Of a DNA stretch of 64,000 nt, positions 8,855 to 16,319 are shown piece by piece. Each line of letters starts with the position of its first letter. Within the stretch, counting starts at the first letter, position 1. The DNA is from Streptomyces sp. NBC_01317 (lineage in GTDB: Bacteria; Actinomycetota; Actinomycetes; Streptomycetales; Streptomycetaceae), in NCBI RefSeq assembly GCF_035961655.1, contig NZ_CP108393.1:1054001-1118000 (forward strand), read 5' to 3'. Position numbers and translations under genes: made by a program. Below the pieces are notes generated by a model, which made no database searches, was not told the DNA's origin, and saw only the letters and a program-made list of their open reading frames with translations.

Positions 8855-9118
8855 CTAGTCGGCGTAGACCTGTCCGCCCCAGAGACCGCCGCTCGAGACA
8901 CACCTGTAGTTGTAGACGTTCGAGGCGGCCATGAAGTACGACCTCCGGGCGTCGCAGGAGGACTTCGCGGAGTAGTACTCGCCGGTCCACTGCCAGGTCG
9001 CGGCCGCGACCGGTGCCGTCTTGGCAGGCGCCGCGGGGGCTGCCTGTGCGGTGGCGGCGCCACCCACAAGGACGGTGGCTCCCAGAGCTATGCCGGTGAG
9101 CAACTGACGTACACGCAT
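8855..9118 (-). CDS. Small secreted protein of unknown function
   Basis: An 87-aa precursor. ATG 9118 was chosen because AAGGAG lies 6 nt upstream and a classic Sec signal starts there (MRVRQLLTGIALGATVLVGG), with predicted cleavage after AQA. The mature peptide is about 60 residues, begins with an Ala/Pro-rich linker and contains two cysteines that could form one disulfide (SSCDARRSYF and NYRCVSSGG). It is rich in Trp and Tyr. I do not recognise the family. It has its own leader gap and sits back-to-back with the AraC regulator gene downstream in the same orientation. Confidence 0.7.
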   Translation of the reverse strand: MRVRQLLTGIALGATVLVGGAATAQAAPAAPAKTAPVAAATWQWTGEYYSAKSSCDARRSYFMAASNVYNYRCVSSGGLWGGQVYAD

Positions 9119-9191
9119 GTGTTTCTCCTTCTTGCACTTGGAAGAGGACCCGCTGCTTGCTGCGGGGGGCCTCAAGCATGTCCAGAGGCGG

Positions 9192-10208
9192 TCACGATGT
9201 CCTTGTCCAGCCGCGTACCGTAGTTGTCTGTCCCCGCACGTCGGGCAGCGTCAGCGCTCGGTACTCCCTGGGCGACATGCCGTAGGTCCTGCGGAAGGTG
9301 CGGCTGAAGTGGGGGGCGTCGGTGAAACCCCACCGGGCTGCGAGGGCGTGGATGGGTATGGACCGGAGGTGGGGGTCTGCCAGGTCGCGGTGGCAGCGTT
9401 CGAGGCGGCGTCCGCGGATCCAGCTGGCAACGGCGAGGCCCTGCTCCTGGAAGAGACTTTGCAGGTGCCGGGCGGATATGTGGTGGGCAGCCGCGATGGT
9501 GTCGGGAGAAAGCATCGGATCACCGAGCCTTCGCTGAATGAAGTCGTACAACTGCACCTGCAACGCCGTTCTGCGTGTTTCCGGAGGGAGTGACCGTACG
9601 GCTTCAAGATGGTGGGCGCACAGCGCGGCGAGGAGGTCCAGCGTGATGCTGGTGAGGCGTGCGGCGTCGGCCGGCGTGTAGTCACAGGCGTTTTCCTGTA
9701 TCTCGATGAGGTGGCGGGCGAGCAGGGCACCCATTCCCCGCTGCCCGGGTAATCGCACGGCGGTGATCTGGTCCAGAGCGTCCGTGGAGACCGGGAACAG
9801 CGTTCTCGGGAACTGGAGAACGAGATGAGAAACGGTGGATTGCTCCGCGGTTGCCTGGCCGCGGAAGGGCCGGGAGGAGTCGCAGAGCATCAGGTCCCGA
9901 GGCTCGGTGACCGTCTCGCGACCCGCTTGCTCCAGCGCGAACGTTCCGCGCAGGGCCAGTGACAGCTGATACAGCTCCGGATCGGACTGCCGAATCATTT
10001 TCGGAGTCCTGGTCAGTCTCAACGGGTTGTAGGTCACAGTGGACACCTGGGCGGCGCCGAGATCGACCAGACGCACGTTCCCGTGAAAGTCGTCGCGACT
10101 TTGGGAGGACAGCTCACTGGTCATGAATTCACGCGAGGCCATGTCGTACCAGGCTGCCCAGCGGTCGGCTTTGGGCAGAGTTTCGGTGCTGAACACGGAT
10201 TCGATCAT
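9192..10208 (-). CDS. AraC-family transcriptional regulator
   Basis: A 338-aa regulator. The N-terminal two thirds is an AraC-binding-like (cupin-type) sensor domain that starts near FSTETLPKADRWAAWYDMAS. The C-terminal region holds two helix-turn-helix motifs: DTIAAAHHISARHLQSLFQE, then the conserved second one ALAARWGFTDAPHFSRTFRR followed by YGMSPREYR. ATG 10208 has GGAGG 5-6 nt upstream. It overlaps the stop codon of a 32-codon upstream ORF by ATGA, suggesting coupled translation. The ligand is unknown; candidate targets are the secreted-protein gene below it and itself. Confidence 0.9.
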   Translation of the reverse strand: MIESVFSTETLPKADRWAAWYDMASREFMTSELSSQSRDDFHGNVRLVDLGAAQVSTVTYNPLRLTRTPKMIRQSDPELYQLSLALRGTFALEQAGRETVTEPRDLMLCDSSRPFRGQATAEQSTVSHLVLQFPRTLFPVSTDALDQITAVRLPGQRGMGALLARHLIEIQENACDYTPADAARLTSITLDLLAALCAHHLEAVRSLPPETRRTALQVQLYDFIQRRLGDPMLSPDTIAAAHHISARHLQSLFQEQGLAVASWIRGRRLERCHRDLADPHLRSIPIHALAARWGFTDAPHFSRTFRRTYGMSPREYRALTLPDVRGQTTTVRGWTRTS

Positions 10209-10303
10209 TGTCGCCTCCTTCGGTGTGCCAGACACCTACGAACCGCGCGGCACGATGCGGCAGCTGCCACAGCGACTGCCGACACAGCAAGGCGTTTGCA
10301 CAT
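10205..10303 (-). CDS. 32-aa leader ORF overlapping the AraC gene
   Basis: The minus strand carries AGGAG immediately before two consecutive ATG codons (10306 and 10303). The resulting short peptide is Ala/Val-rich and then strongly arginine-rich at the end (LAHRRRRQ, with three cysteines in total). Its TGA overlaps the AraC ATG. Its ribosome site is stronger than needed for noise, and the overlap means that the regulator's translation could depend on reading this leader. It may be a regulatory leader peptide or the relic of a longer gene. No homology is recognised. Confidence 0.45.
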   Translation of the reverse strand: MCKRLAVSAVAVAAAASCRAVRRCLAHRRRRQ

Positions 10304-10422
10304 CATTTCTCCTGAAGGTGTTACAGGGGGAGGTTCGGCTCTTGAGCCGGCAAGGGTCCTACCTCGCAACGGAGGAGCGCGAGTGCGGCTGACCCTATTG
10401 ATCTCGGCTCTCTGTAATCCAA

Positions 10423-10444
10423 CCTTTGCCTCTGGAGGCAAAGG
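10423..10444. repeat. Perfect 22-bp palindrome (10-bp arms)
   Basis: CCTTTGCCTC (10423-10432) is followed by TG and then GAGGCAAAGG (10435-10444). It lies between the AraC leader and the left end of the IS5-type element, in a stretch (10304-10496) where I see no gene. It could be an operator or a terminator stem left by an earlier gene order. Confidence 0.5.
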
Positions 10445-10496
10445 CCGCGGTCCCGTGATCACCGATCGCTCGTTGAGCCGGCTTTACACCTGGCTC

Positions 10497-10518
10497 AGAA
10501 CTCCTAACGGAATGACCT
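10497..10518 (+). repeat. Left terminal inverted repeat of the IS element
   Basis: Starts AGAACTCCTAACGGAATGAC; it pairs with the right repeat at 11755-11776 with three mismatches in 22 bases. Confidence 0.65.
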
Positions 10519-10558
10519 CGCTAGGTTTGCCGGTGAGCGCGGTTGGCACTGTCCGGCC

Positions 10559-10894
10559 GTGACTCTGACGGACCTTCGAGACGGATTTCGCGACGCTGAG
10601 CAGCGGCAGTGTGTTCAGGCGATGATCGCCAGTCGCCTGGCGGATGATCGCGAGCCGCAGGAGTGCCGGTATCTCATGCGCTTCTGGTGGCAGCTGAGCA
10701 TGCCGTATCGGGAGGTATCGGTTGCGGAACTGCGCCTGAACGTCGGCCAGCAGAAGCTGGACGTCGTCATGGAACTGGTCAGCGCCATCAGGTCGTCCCA
10801 CGAAGAGATCGACGCATGGCTGTCCGGCGCAGTGCAGACGTTCCCGGTGCTTCAGGACCACGGCTTCAGCGCCACCTTGGACAGCCGCGATTGA
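10559..10894 (+). CDS. Hypothetical protein, passenger inside the IS element
   Basis: A 111-aa soluble, charged protein starting with GTG. It lies within the inverted repeats but convergent to the transposase, two bases from its stop. The sequence (MTLTDLRDGFRDAEQRQCVQ, then FWWQLSMPYREVSVAELRLN) is predicted mostly helical, has no signal or membrane segment, and is not recognised. Ordinary IS5 elements carry only the transposase, so this may be cargo acquired by the element, or a host gene trapped between two related ends. No good ribosome site is visible. Confidence 0.5.
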   Translation: MTLTDLRDGFRDAEQRQCVQAMIASRLADDREPQECRYLMRFWWQLSMPYREVSVAELRLNVGQQKLDVVMELVSAIRSSHEEIDAWLSGAVQTFPVLQDHGFSATLDSRD

Positions 10895-10896
10895 GA

Positions 10897-11729
10897 CTAG
10901 AGCTTCGTCAGGCGTCGCCAGCAGATCAGTGCGCATCCGAGGGTGAGGAAGGCTTCGTGGATGTCGTCGCGGATCTCCCAGCGGATTCGTAGGCGACGGA
11001 ACCAGTGCAGATGCGCGAAAGCACGCTCCACGACCCAGCGTTGAGCGCCCAGCCCTGAGCCGTGCTCGGTGCCCCGGCGAGCGATGACTGGCTTCACGCC
11101 GAGGGCCCAGACGAGGCGGCGGTACTTGTCATGGTCGTAGCCGCGGTCGCCCAGCACGATGTCCGGGCGGCGCCGAGGCCGGCCCCGCTTGCCCCGCACG
11201 GGCGGCACCGCTTGGAGGAGTGGGATGAGCTGGGTGACGTCGTTGCGGTTGCCGCCGGTCAGCGTGGCGGCGAGCGGGATGCCAGTGGCATCAGTGATCA
11301 GATGATGCTTGCTGCCGGTTCTGCCCCTGTCAACAGGGCTTCGTCCCGTTTTGTGACCCCCTTTAGCGCCCGGATGTGGGAGCCGTCGACGGCCGTCCGG
11401 GAGAGGTCCAGCGCGTCCGCGCCGCGGAGTCTGGCCAGGAGCACCTGGTGCAGTCGGGGCCACACCCCGGCTTCGGTCCACGCAGCCAGACGGCGCCAGC
11501 AGGTCATGCCAGAGCCGAAGCCGAGTTCCTGCGGCAGGTGTTCCCAAGCGATCCCGGTGTGTAGCACGAACAGGATGCCCTGGAAGACCAGCCGGTCCGG
11601 ATGCCGCTTCCGCCCCGGATGTCGGACCCGCCGCTCCACCTTCGGCAGCAGCGGCTCGACCACCGCCCACAGCTCGTTATCGACATCCCACGGCTTCGGC
11701 CGAGCCACCCCACACCCCCGGATCATCAC
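10897..11729 (-). CDS. IS5-family transposase in two overlapping frames (-1 frameshift)
   Basis: The first frame (from 11729) encodes the DUF4096-like N-terminal domain (LWAVVEPLLPKVERRVRHPG, then WRRLAAWTEAGVW) and the first catalytic Asp in AVDGSH. It then needs a -1 shift at the run A-AAG-GGG-G (minus strand, 11364-11357) to continue as GGHKTGRSPVDRGRTGSKHH. The second frame has the other catalytic residues, Asp in LGDRGYD and Glu in RWVVERAFAHL. All DDE residues are intact, and a slippery run at the junction is normal for this IS group, so programmed frameshifting is likelier than decay. Starts at 11726 or a nearby GTG are also possible. Confidence 0.85.
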
Positions 11730-11754
11730 TCCCGGAGTGATCCAACCACCTCGA

Positions 11755-11776
11755 AGATCATTTCGCTAGGAGTTCT
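11755..11776 (-). repeat. Right terminal inverted repeat of the IS element
   Basis: On the minus strand it starts AGAACTCCTAGCGAAATGAT, complementary in orientation to the left end at 10497. Confidence 0.65.
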
Positions 11777-11846
11777 AAAGCGTCCAGGAAACACAATGAA
11801 CCCCGCCCTGCGCGGCCTGGAACTCAAAACCCCAAGAACGACGGAA

Positions 11847-11874
11847 GGCGGTACCGGATTTCTCCGATACCGCC
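11847..11874. terminator. Hairpin in the gap between the IS and the biosynthetic cluster
   Basis: Twelve-base arms (GGCGGTACCGGA at 11847-11858 and TCCGATACCGCC at 11863-11874) pair with one mismatch around a TTTC loop. The gap 11777-12054 otherwise shows no gene that I can support. Confidence 0.45.
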
Positions 11875-12000
11875 TGCGATGGTCCAGGACACTTCGCGCC
11901 GCTGACCGGCGGACAGATGATGCCACCGACGTACTGCGTGTTCATGGCGGCCGCGGTGAAGTCACGACCGGTCAGGCCCGCCATACCGGGTGGACGCACC

Positions 12001-12034
12001 GGAGGGGGCGGCCGAAACTGCTGCCGCCCCCTCC
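12001..12034 (-). terminator. Strong terminator downstream of the desaturase gene
   Basis: A perfect 12-bp stem, GGAGGGGGCGGC (12001-12012) with its complement at 12023-12034, has a 10-nt loop. It lies 20 bp beyond the stop of the leftward desaturase gene and marks the left end of the biosynthetic cluster's transcript. Confidence 0.75.
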
Positions 12035-12054
12035 TGGTGTGTCCACCGGACGCC

Positions 12055-13026
12055 TCAGGCGGCCGAGGTCATTCTCTTCGTACGGGCCGCCCTGATGCCC
12101 TCCCGGCGGTCGGTGAACGAGCTCGCCTTCTTGTCCAGCAGGGCGACGAACGACGCGAGTTCCTCCCGCGCCGCCTCCCCCCGCGCACCGAAGCCATCCC
12201 GCTCGAAGACCCGCAGCTTGCGCAGGATGGGCATGATGACGCTGTCGTGGTGCAGACGCAGGTCGTAGATGCCGGCGATGGCGATCTCCGCGGACTTGCG
12301 GCCGAAGTCCTTGATGGTCGAGCCGGGCATCTCGAAGCCGACGACCACATCTCGGACCACCTGCATGGCGGTGTCGGGCGCCAGCTCGAACGCGGCCTCG
12401 ACCAGGTTGCGGTAGAAGACCATGTGGAGGTTCTCGTCCGCGGCGATCCGCGCGAGCAGCGCCTCACAGCGAGGGTCGTTGGTAGCCGTCCCCGTGTTGC
12501 GGTGCGAGATACGGGTGGCGAGCTCCTGGAACGAGGCGTACGCGATCGCGTGCAGCGCGCTGTAGCCGTCGGGGCGGTCGTAGCCGCCCGACATGTGCTC
12601 CATCCGGGCTCTTTCCAGGGCCCTGGGGTCGACGGCGCGAGTGGCCAAAAGGTAGTCGCGCAGCGCGATTCCGTGTCTGGCCTCCTCAGCGGTCCAGCGG
12701 TCGACCCAGGTTCCCCACGCGCCGTCCCTGCCGAACTCGGCCACCGCCCTGTGATAGCCGGGCAGGTTGTCCTCCGTCAGCAGGTTGACGACAAGGGACG
12801 TCCGCGCGACCTCGGGCAGCGTGGCCTCGTCCTCGGTCCACGCCTCCCCGCCGAGTGGACCGTCGAAGGTACGGCCCTCGCTCCACGGGATGTACTCGTG
12901 GGGGAACCACTCCTTGGCGACTCCCAGGTGACGGTGGAGGTTGGTCTCCACCACCGGTTGCAGTTCCGCCAGCAAGGAGTGTTCTGCGCTCGCGACCGAG
13001 CGATCGGATCGATCGATGGGGGGCAT
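12055..13026 (-). CDS. Acyl-ACP desaturase-type diiron protein
   Basis: A 323-aa member of the soluble stearoyl-ACP desaturase/DesA family, which inserts a double bond or otherwise oxidises an ACP-bound acyl chain using O2 and a reduced ferredoxin. Iron ligands are all visible: Glu85 (NLLTEDN), Glu115 and His118 (TAEEARHG), Glu168 (SFQELATR), Glu198 and His201 (ADENLHM). The motif WTAEEARHGIALRDYLLATR is close to mycobacterial DesA proteins. It is the last gene of the leftward half of the cluster. It could create the alkene of a fatty-chain product or serve membrane lipid synthesis. The start is ATG 13026 with a weak GAGAG upstream. Confidence 0.85.
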   Translation of the reverse strand: MPPIDRSDRSVASAEHSLLAELQPVVETNLHRHLGVAKEWFPHEYIPWSEGRTFDGPLGGEAWTEDEATLPEVARTSLVVNLLTEDNLPGYHRAVAEFGRDGAWGTWVDRWTAEEARHGIALRDYLLATRAVDPRALERARMEHMSGGYDRPDGYSALHAIAYASFQELATRISHRNTGTATNDPRCEALLARIAADENLHMVFYRNLVEAAFELAPDTAMQVVRDVVVGFEMPGSTIKDFGRKSAEIAIAGIYDLRLHHDSVIMPILRKLRVFERDGFGARGEAAREELASFVALLDKKASSFTDRREGIRAARTKRMTSAA

Positions 13027-13083
13027 CGTGCTCTCTCTTCACATCGTGGCGGGAGCCGTGGGCTACCACCGCAGATCTGACGG

Positions 13084-14523
13084 TTACGTGTTCTGTACCG
13101 ACCGGGACCGGATCGCGGGCGCCGCGACGGCGGCTGCTGCGGCCCCGATGGCACAGGCCAGGAACACCTGCAGATAGCCCTCGTCGTCGAGGACGCTGTG
13201 GCGTTCGAGAATGGCCGCGAGGGCGGCGATGCCGAGGGCACCACCGATCTGACGGGTAGTCATGAGCAGGCCGGTGCCGGAGGCGAAGCGCTCCGGCGGC
13301 AGCGAGGCCGTGGCCGCGTTGGAGATCGCGGTCAGCGCCGCGCCGATGCCGATGCCGGCGAGGATGCCGATGGGCAGCCAGACAGCCGCGTACTGCTTCT
13401 CGGTGTCGAGCAGCAGGTACATGGCGGCGCAGGAGGCACCGAAGAGCGCGGAGCCGACGGCGACCGCGGCCCACTGGGAGGCCGGACCGACCCGGCGCCC
13501 CACGATCGTGGCCCCGACGGCGGCGGCGAAGGCACCCGGCGTCACCGCGAGGCCCGCCTTCAGTTCGGAGTAGCCCCATACCGCGTTGAGGAACAGCAGG
13601 GAGCTGAGGAGGTAGGAGTACATGGCGGCGCCGAAGAGCAGCGAGGTGACGTTGGTGGCCGCGAAGGCCCGGCTGCGCCACAGGTCCAGTTCGAGGGCGG
13701 GCGCGGAGTGCCGCTTGGAGAGCAGCAGGGCCACCGCGAAGAGCACGGCACCGCCGATCAGCAGGCCGAGCACGCGTCCACTGCCCCAGCCCCACTCCGT
13801 CCCCTGGGTCACTCCGAAGACGACACCGCCGACGCCGAGCGCCAGGATGAGGGTGCCGACGGGGTCGGGCAGCTTGCGCCCGCTCGGCGCGTCAGCGGTG
13901 AGCTTGGCCGCACCGGCCACGATGGCGAGCCCGATCGGCAGGTTGATCAGGAAGACGCTGCGCCAGCTCCAGACGTCCACCAGCAGGCCGCCGAGGCTGG
14001 GGCCCACGGCGGCGGCCATGCTGCCGACGGCTCCCCAGATGCCGATGGCCACCTGGCGGCGGGCCGCGGGCGTGTGCTGGAGAACCAGTCCGAGCGCCGA
14101 CGGAATGAGCCCCGCGGCTCCCACGCCCTGCAGCGCGCGGGAGGCGATCAGCATGGGCACACCCGTGGCGACCCCGCTCAGCAGCGAGGCGACGATGAAC
14201 ACGCCCGTGGACCACAGGAACAGCTTCTTGCGGCCGATGACGTCGGCGACCCGGCCGGCCACGGCGAGCAGCGCCGCGAAGACGACGGTGTACGACGTGA
14301 CGACCCAGGTCAGCTGGGACAGCGAGGCATCGGGGAAGTCGGCGCGGAGGTCGGAGAAGGCGATGTTCACGACCGTGGTGTCGAGCACGGCCAGGAACGT
14401 CGCGCCCGACGCGACGAGGAGGGCGAGCTTGGCCGCGGCGGACGGCTGCTCCCGCCCGGTCTCCTTCTGCTGTTCCGTCCCGGCCGGGACGGGGCCCGTC
14501 GGGTGGGCTGAGGCGGTCGTCAT
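13084..14523 (-). CDS. MFS multidrug exporter, DHA2/EmrB-QacA type
   Basis: A 479-aa integral membrane proton-drug antiporter with about 14 membrane segments. The DHA2 helix-1 motif is clear (LAVLDTTVVNIAFSDLRADF), followed by the motif-A loop (VAGRVADVIGRKKLFL) and motif C (GPSLGGLLVDVWSWR). ATG 14523 is supported by AAGGGA 9 nt upstream. A TetR-type operator lies about 70 bp upstream (14592-14612), the same operator found at other promoters of this cluster. It is the obvious export/self-protection gene for the cluster product. Confidence 0.92.
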   Translation of the reverse strand: MTTASAHPTGPVPAGTEQQKETGREQPSAAAKLALLVASGATFLAVLDTTVVNIAFSDLRADFPDASLSQLTWVVTSYTVVFAALLAVAGRVADVIGRKKLFLWSTGVFIVASLLSGVATGVPMLIASRALQGVGAAGLIPSALGLVLQHTPAARRQVAIGIWGAVGSMAAAVGPSLGGLLVDVWSWRSVFLINLPIGLAIVAGAAKLTADAPSGRKLPDPVGTLILALGVGGVVFGVTQGTEWGWGSGRVLGLLIGGAVLFAVALLLSKRHSAPALELDLWRSRAFAATNVTSLLFGAAMYSYLLSSLLFLNAVWGYSELKAGLAVTPGAFAAAVGATIVGRRVGPASQWAAVAVGSALFGASCAAMYLLLDTEKQYAAVWLPIGILAGIGIGAALTAISNAATASLPPERFASGTGLLMTTRQIGGALGIAALAAILERHSVLDDEGYLQVFLACAIGAAAAAVAAPAIRSRSVQNT

Positions 14524-14591
14524 GTGAGGTGGTCCCTTCATCTGAGGCGCCGCCGTCGCCCGGTCCGCAGCGGCAGTACCCACTCCACAAA

Positions 14592-14612
14592 CTAAACGAC
14601 CGTACGTGCATT
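14592..14612. promoter_or_regulatory. Cluster TetR operator upstream of the exporter
   Basis: CTAAACGACCGTACGTGCAT is a version of the repeated operator ACGACCGTGCG seen at 28.1, 31.3, 45.4, 47.9 and 48.9 kb. The core ACGACCGTACGT is at 14596-14607. The rest of the 14524-14885 gap has no gene; GC-rich complementary blocks near 14821-14850 may form a terminator for the lyase gene. Confidence 0.6.
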
Positions 14613-14885
14613 TAGAAGAGGAACCCGCCGATTCCAGCGGGACGGGAACCTTCCCGCCAGCGACGGCCGCCGAGCCCGTACACGTTCCCGGACCAGGACC
14701 TTTCATCGCTTCTGTAATGAAGCGTCCGTACCGGTGCGCCGGCGTTCGCGGCATCGCACGTCCGAAGGGCCCGGATCGGCTCGAACGGGCGGTGTCCCGC
14801 GGTGCCGGAAGTCACACCGCGGCCCGGCCCCCCGGCCCCGGTTCGGGTCGGGCCCGCCGGAGAATGGCCGAAATCACCTCCCCCG

Positions 14886-16319
14886 TCAGCCTGGCCCCAC
14901 CAGGCTCGAGCCGGCCTGCCGCCCGGCGCCCAGCACCCGTCCTGTCAGTTCCTCCGCCGCGCCCGTGTACGCGGCCGGGTCGAGCAGGGCCTCCAGGTCC
15001 CCGGCACCGAAACGTCCGGCGAGTTCGGGCTGGGCCGCCAGGACCGTGGAGAGCGGGCAGGCGGTGGTCGCGCTCTCGGCGGAGGCACGGCTCACCACGT
15101 CCTTGGCCGCGGCCTTGCCGAGGGCCGAGGAGAGGACGGCCGCGAGCCGCTCGGAGACGATCAGGCCGCCGGTGAGTTCCAGGTTGGCCCGCATGCGCTC
15201 GGGAGACACCACCAGACCGGACACCAGCTCGCACGCGGTGTGCGCGGCCCCGCCGGCCAGCCGCAGGCATTCGCGCAGCGGCTGCCACTCGGCGTGCCAG
15301 GCACCCGCCGAGCGCTCGTCCTCGGAGAGCATCGTGTGGCTCAGCACACTCGCGTACGCGGGAACCTGGAGGGCGGCCGAACGGATCAGCGTGGCCAGCG
15401 CCGGGTTGCGCTTCTGCGGCATCGCCGAGGAGACACCCCTCCCGGCCGCGGCCGGCTCGGCCACTTCGCCGGTCTCCGTGCGGGCCAGCGACTGCACGTC
15501 CACGGCGATCTTCCCCAGCACCCCGGTGGCCAGGGCGAGTTCGGCCGCCAGTACGGCGATCGGTGCCCGGTGGCTGTGCCAGGGGAGGAGCGGGGCGCAC
15601 AGGCCCGTCTCCTCGGCGAACCGCTCCGTCAGCCGGCGGGCGTACGCGTCGGTCGGCGGTTCCCCCCGCTCCTCCCGGTGCAGCCGCTCGTACTCGAAGT
15701 ACCCCGCCAGCGTGCCCGCCGCGCCGCCGAGTTGGACGACGAGTCCCTCGGCACGCAGCCGCCGCAGCCGGTCCGCCGCCCCGTTCACCGCCACCAGCCA
15801 GCCGGCGGCCTTGAGACCGAACGTCGTCGGTACGGCGTGCAGTGCGAGAGTCCGCCCCGCCATGAGCGTCCCGGTGTGCTCGCCGGCCAACGTGTGCAGC
15901 GAGCCCGCCAAGTCGTCCAGGTCGCCCAGCAGGAGATCGAGGGTGTGGGCCGCCACGAGCATCAGAGCGGTGTCGAAGATGTCCTGGCTCGTGGAACCCC
16001 TGTGCACGTAGTCCGCCGCGTCCGGGTCCTTGGCCGCCACCAGTGAGGTGAACGCCTGCACCACCGCCACCACCGGGTTGGCCGCTCCCCTGCTGAGCAC
16101 GGCCAGCGCCCGCAGGTCCAGATCCTCGGCACGGGCCAGCCCGGTGATCGTCCGGGCCGCGTCCTCGGGCACGTTGCCCAGCCCCGCCTGGGCGCGCACC
16201 AGCGCCGCCTCGGCGTCGAGCATCGCCTGGAGCCAGGCCAGGTCGGACGTGGCCGTCTCGGCCGGGGTACCGGCCCGTACCGGACTCAGCAGCCCGGCGT
16301 CGAGCGTCATACCGTTCAT
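14886..16319 (-). CDS. creD: CreD-like nitrosuccinate lyase (aspartase/fumarase superfamily)
   Basis: A 477-aa lyase of the adenylosuccinate/argininosuccinate/carboxymuconate-cycloisomerase superfamily. Signature blocks are present: GAANPVVAVVQAFTSLVA, then VHRGSTSQDIFDTALMLV (catalytic region), and the mobile signature loop SSAMPQKRNPAL. Alone it could be annotated PcaB. However, it is translationally coupled (ATGA, 16316-16319) to a CreE-like flavoprotein, and that pair is the aspartate-nitrosuccinate pathway. In that pathway the lyase splits nitrosuccinate into fumarate and nitrous acid. ATG 16319 is preferred over ATG 16310 because of the coupling and GGAGAG upstream. Probable role: supplying nitrite for N-N bond formation or diazotisation. 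Confidence 0.78.
   Translation of the reverse strand: MNGMTLDAGLLSPVRAGTPAETATSDLAWLQAMLDAEAALVRAQAGLGNVPEDAARTITGLARAEDLDLRALAVLSRGAANPVVAVVQAFTSLVAAKDPDAADYVHRGSTSQDIFDTALMLVAAHTLDLLLGDLDDLAGSLHTLAGEHTGTLMAGRTLALHAVPTTFGLKAAGWLVAVNGAADRLRRLRAEGLVVQLGGAAGTLAGYFEYERLHREERGEPPTDAYARRLTERFAEETGLCAPLLPWHSHRAPIAVLAAELALATGVLGKIAVDVQSLARTETGEVAEPAAAGRGVSSAMPQKRNPALATLIRSAALQVPAYASVLSHTMLSEDERSAGAWHAEWQPLRECLRLAGGAAHTACELVSGLVVSPERMRANLELTGGLIVSERLAAVLSSALGKAAAKDVVSRASAESATTACPLSTVLAAQPELAGRFGAGDLEALLDPAAYTGAAEELTGRVLGAGRQAGSSLVGPG

Larger units (their letters stand above)
10497..11776. mobile_element. IS5-family insertion element with passenger ORF
   Basis: An element of about 1.28 kb is bounded by imperfect terminal inverted repeats. 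The + strand at 10497 and the - strand read from 11776 both begin AGAACTCCTA and match at 19 of 22 positions. Inside are a DDE transposase on the minus strand and a separate 111-codon ORF on the plus strand. No clear target-site duplication could be assigned, so the exact ends are uncertain by a few bases. The transposase stop lies about 400 bp from the left inverted repeat, the space taken by the passenger ORF. Confidence 0.7.

Noticed and set aside
14886..16319. 3-carboxymuconate cycloisomerase (PcaB) of protocatechuate catabolism
   Set aside because: No other pca genes are present, and it is coupled to a CreE-like flavoprotein.
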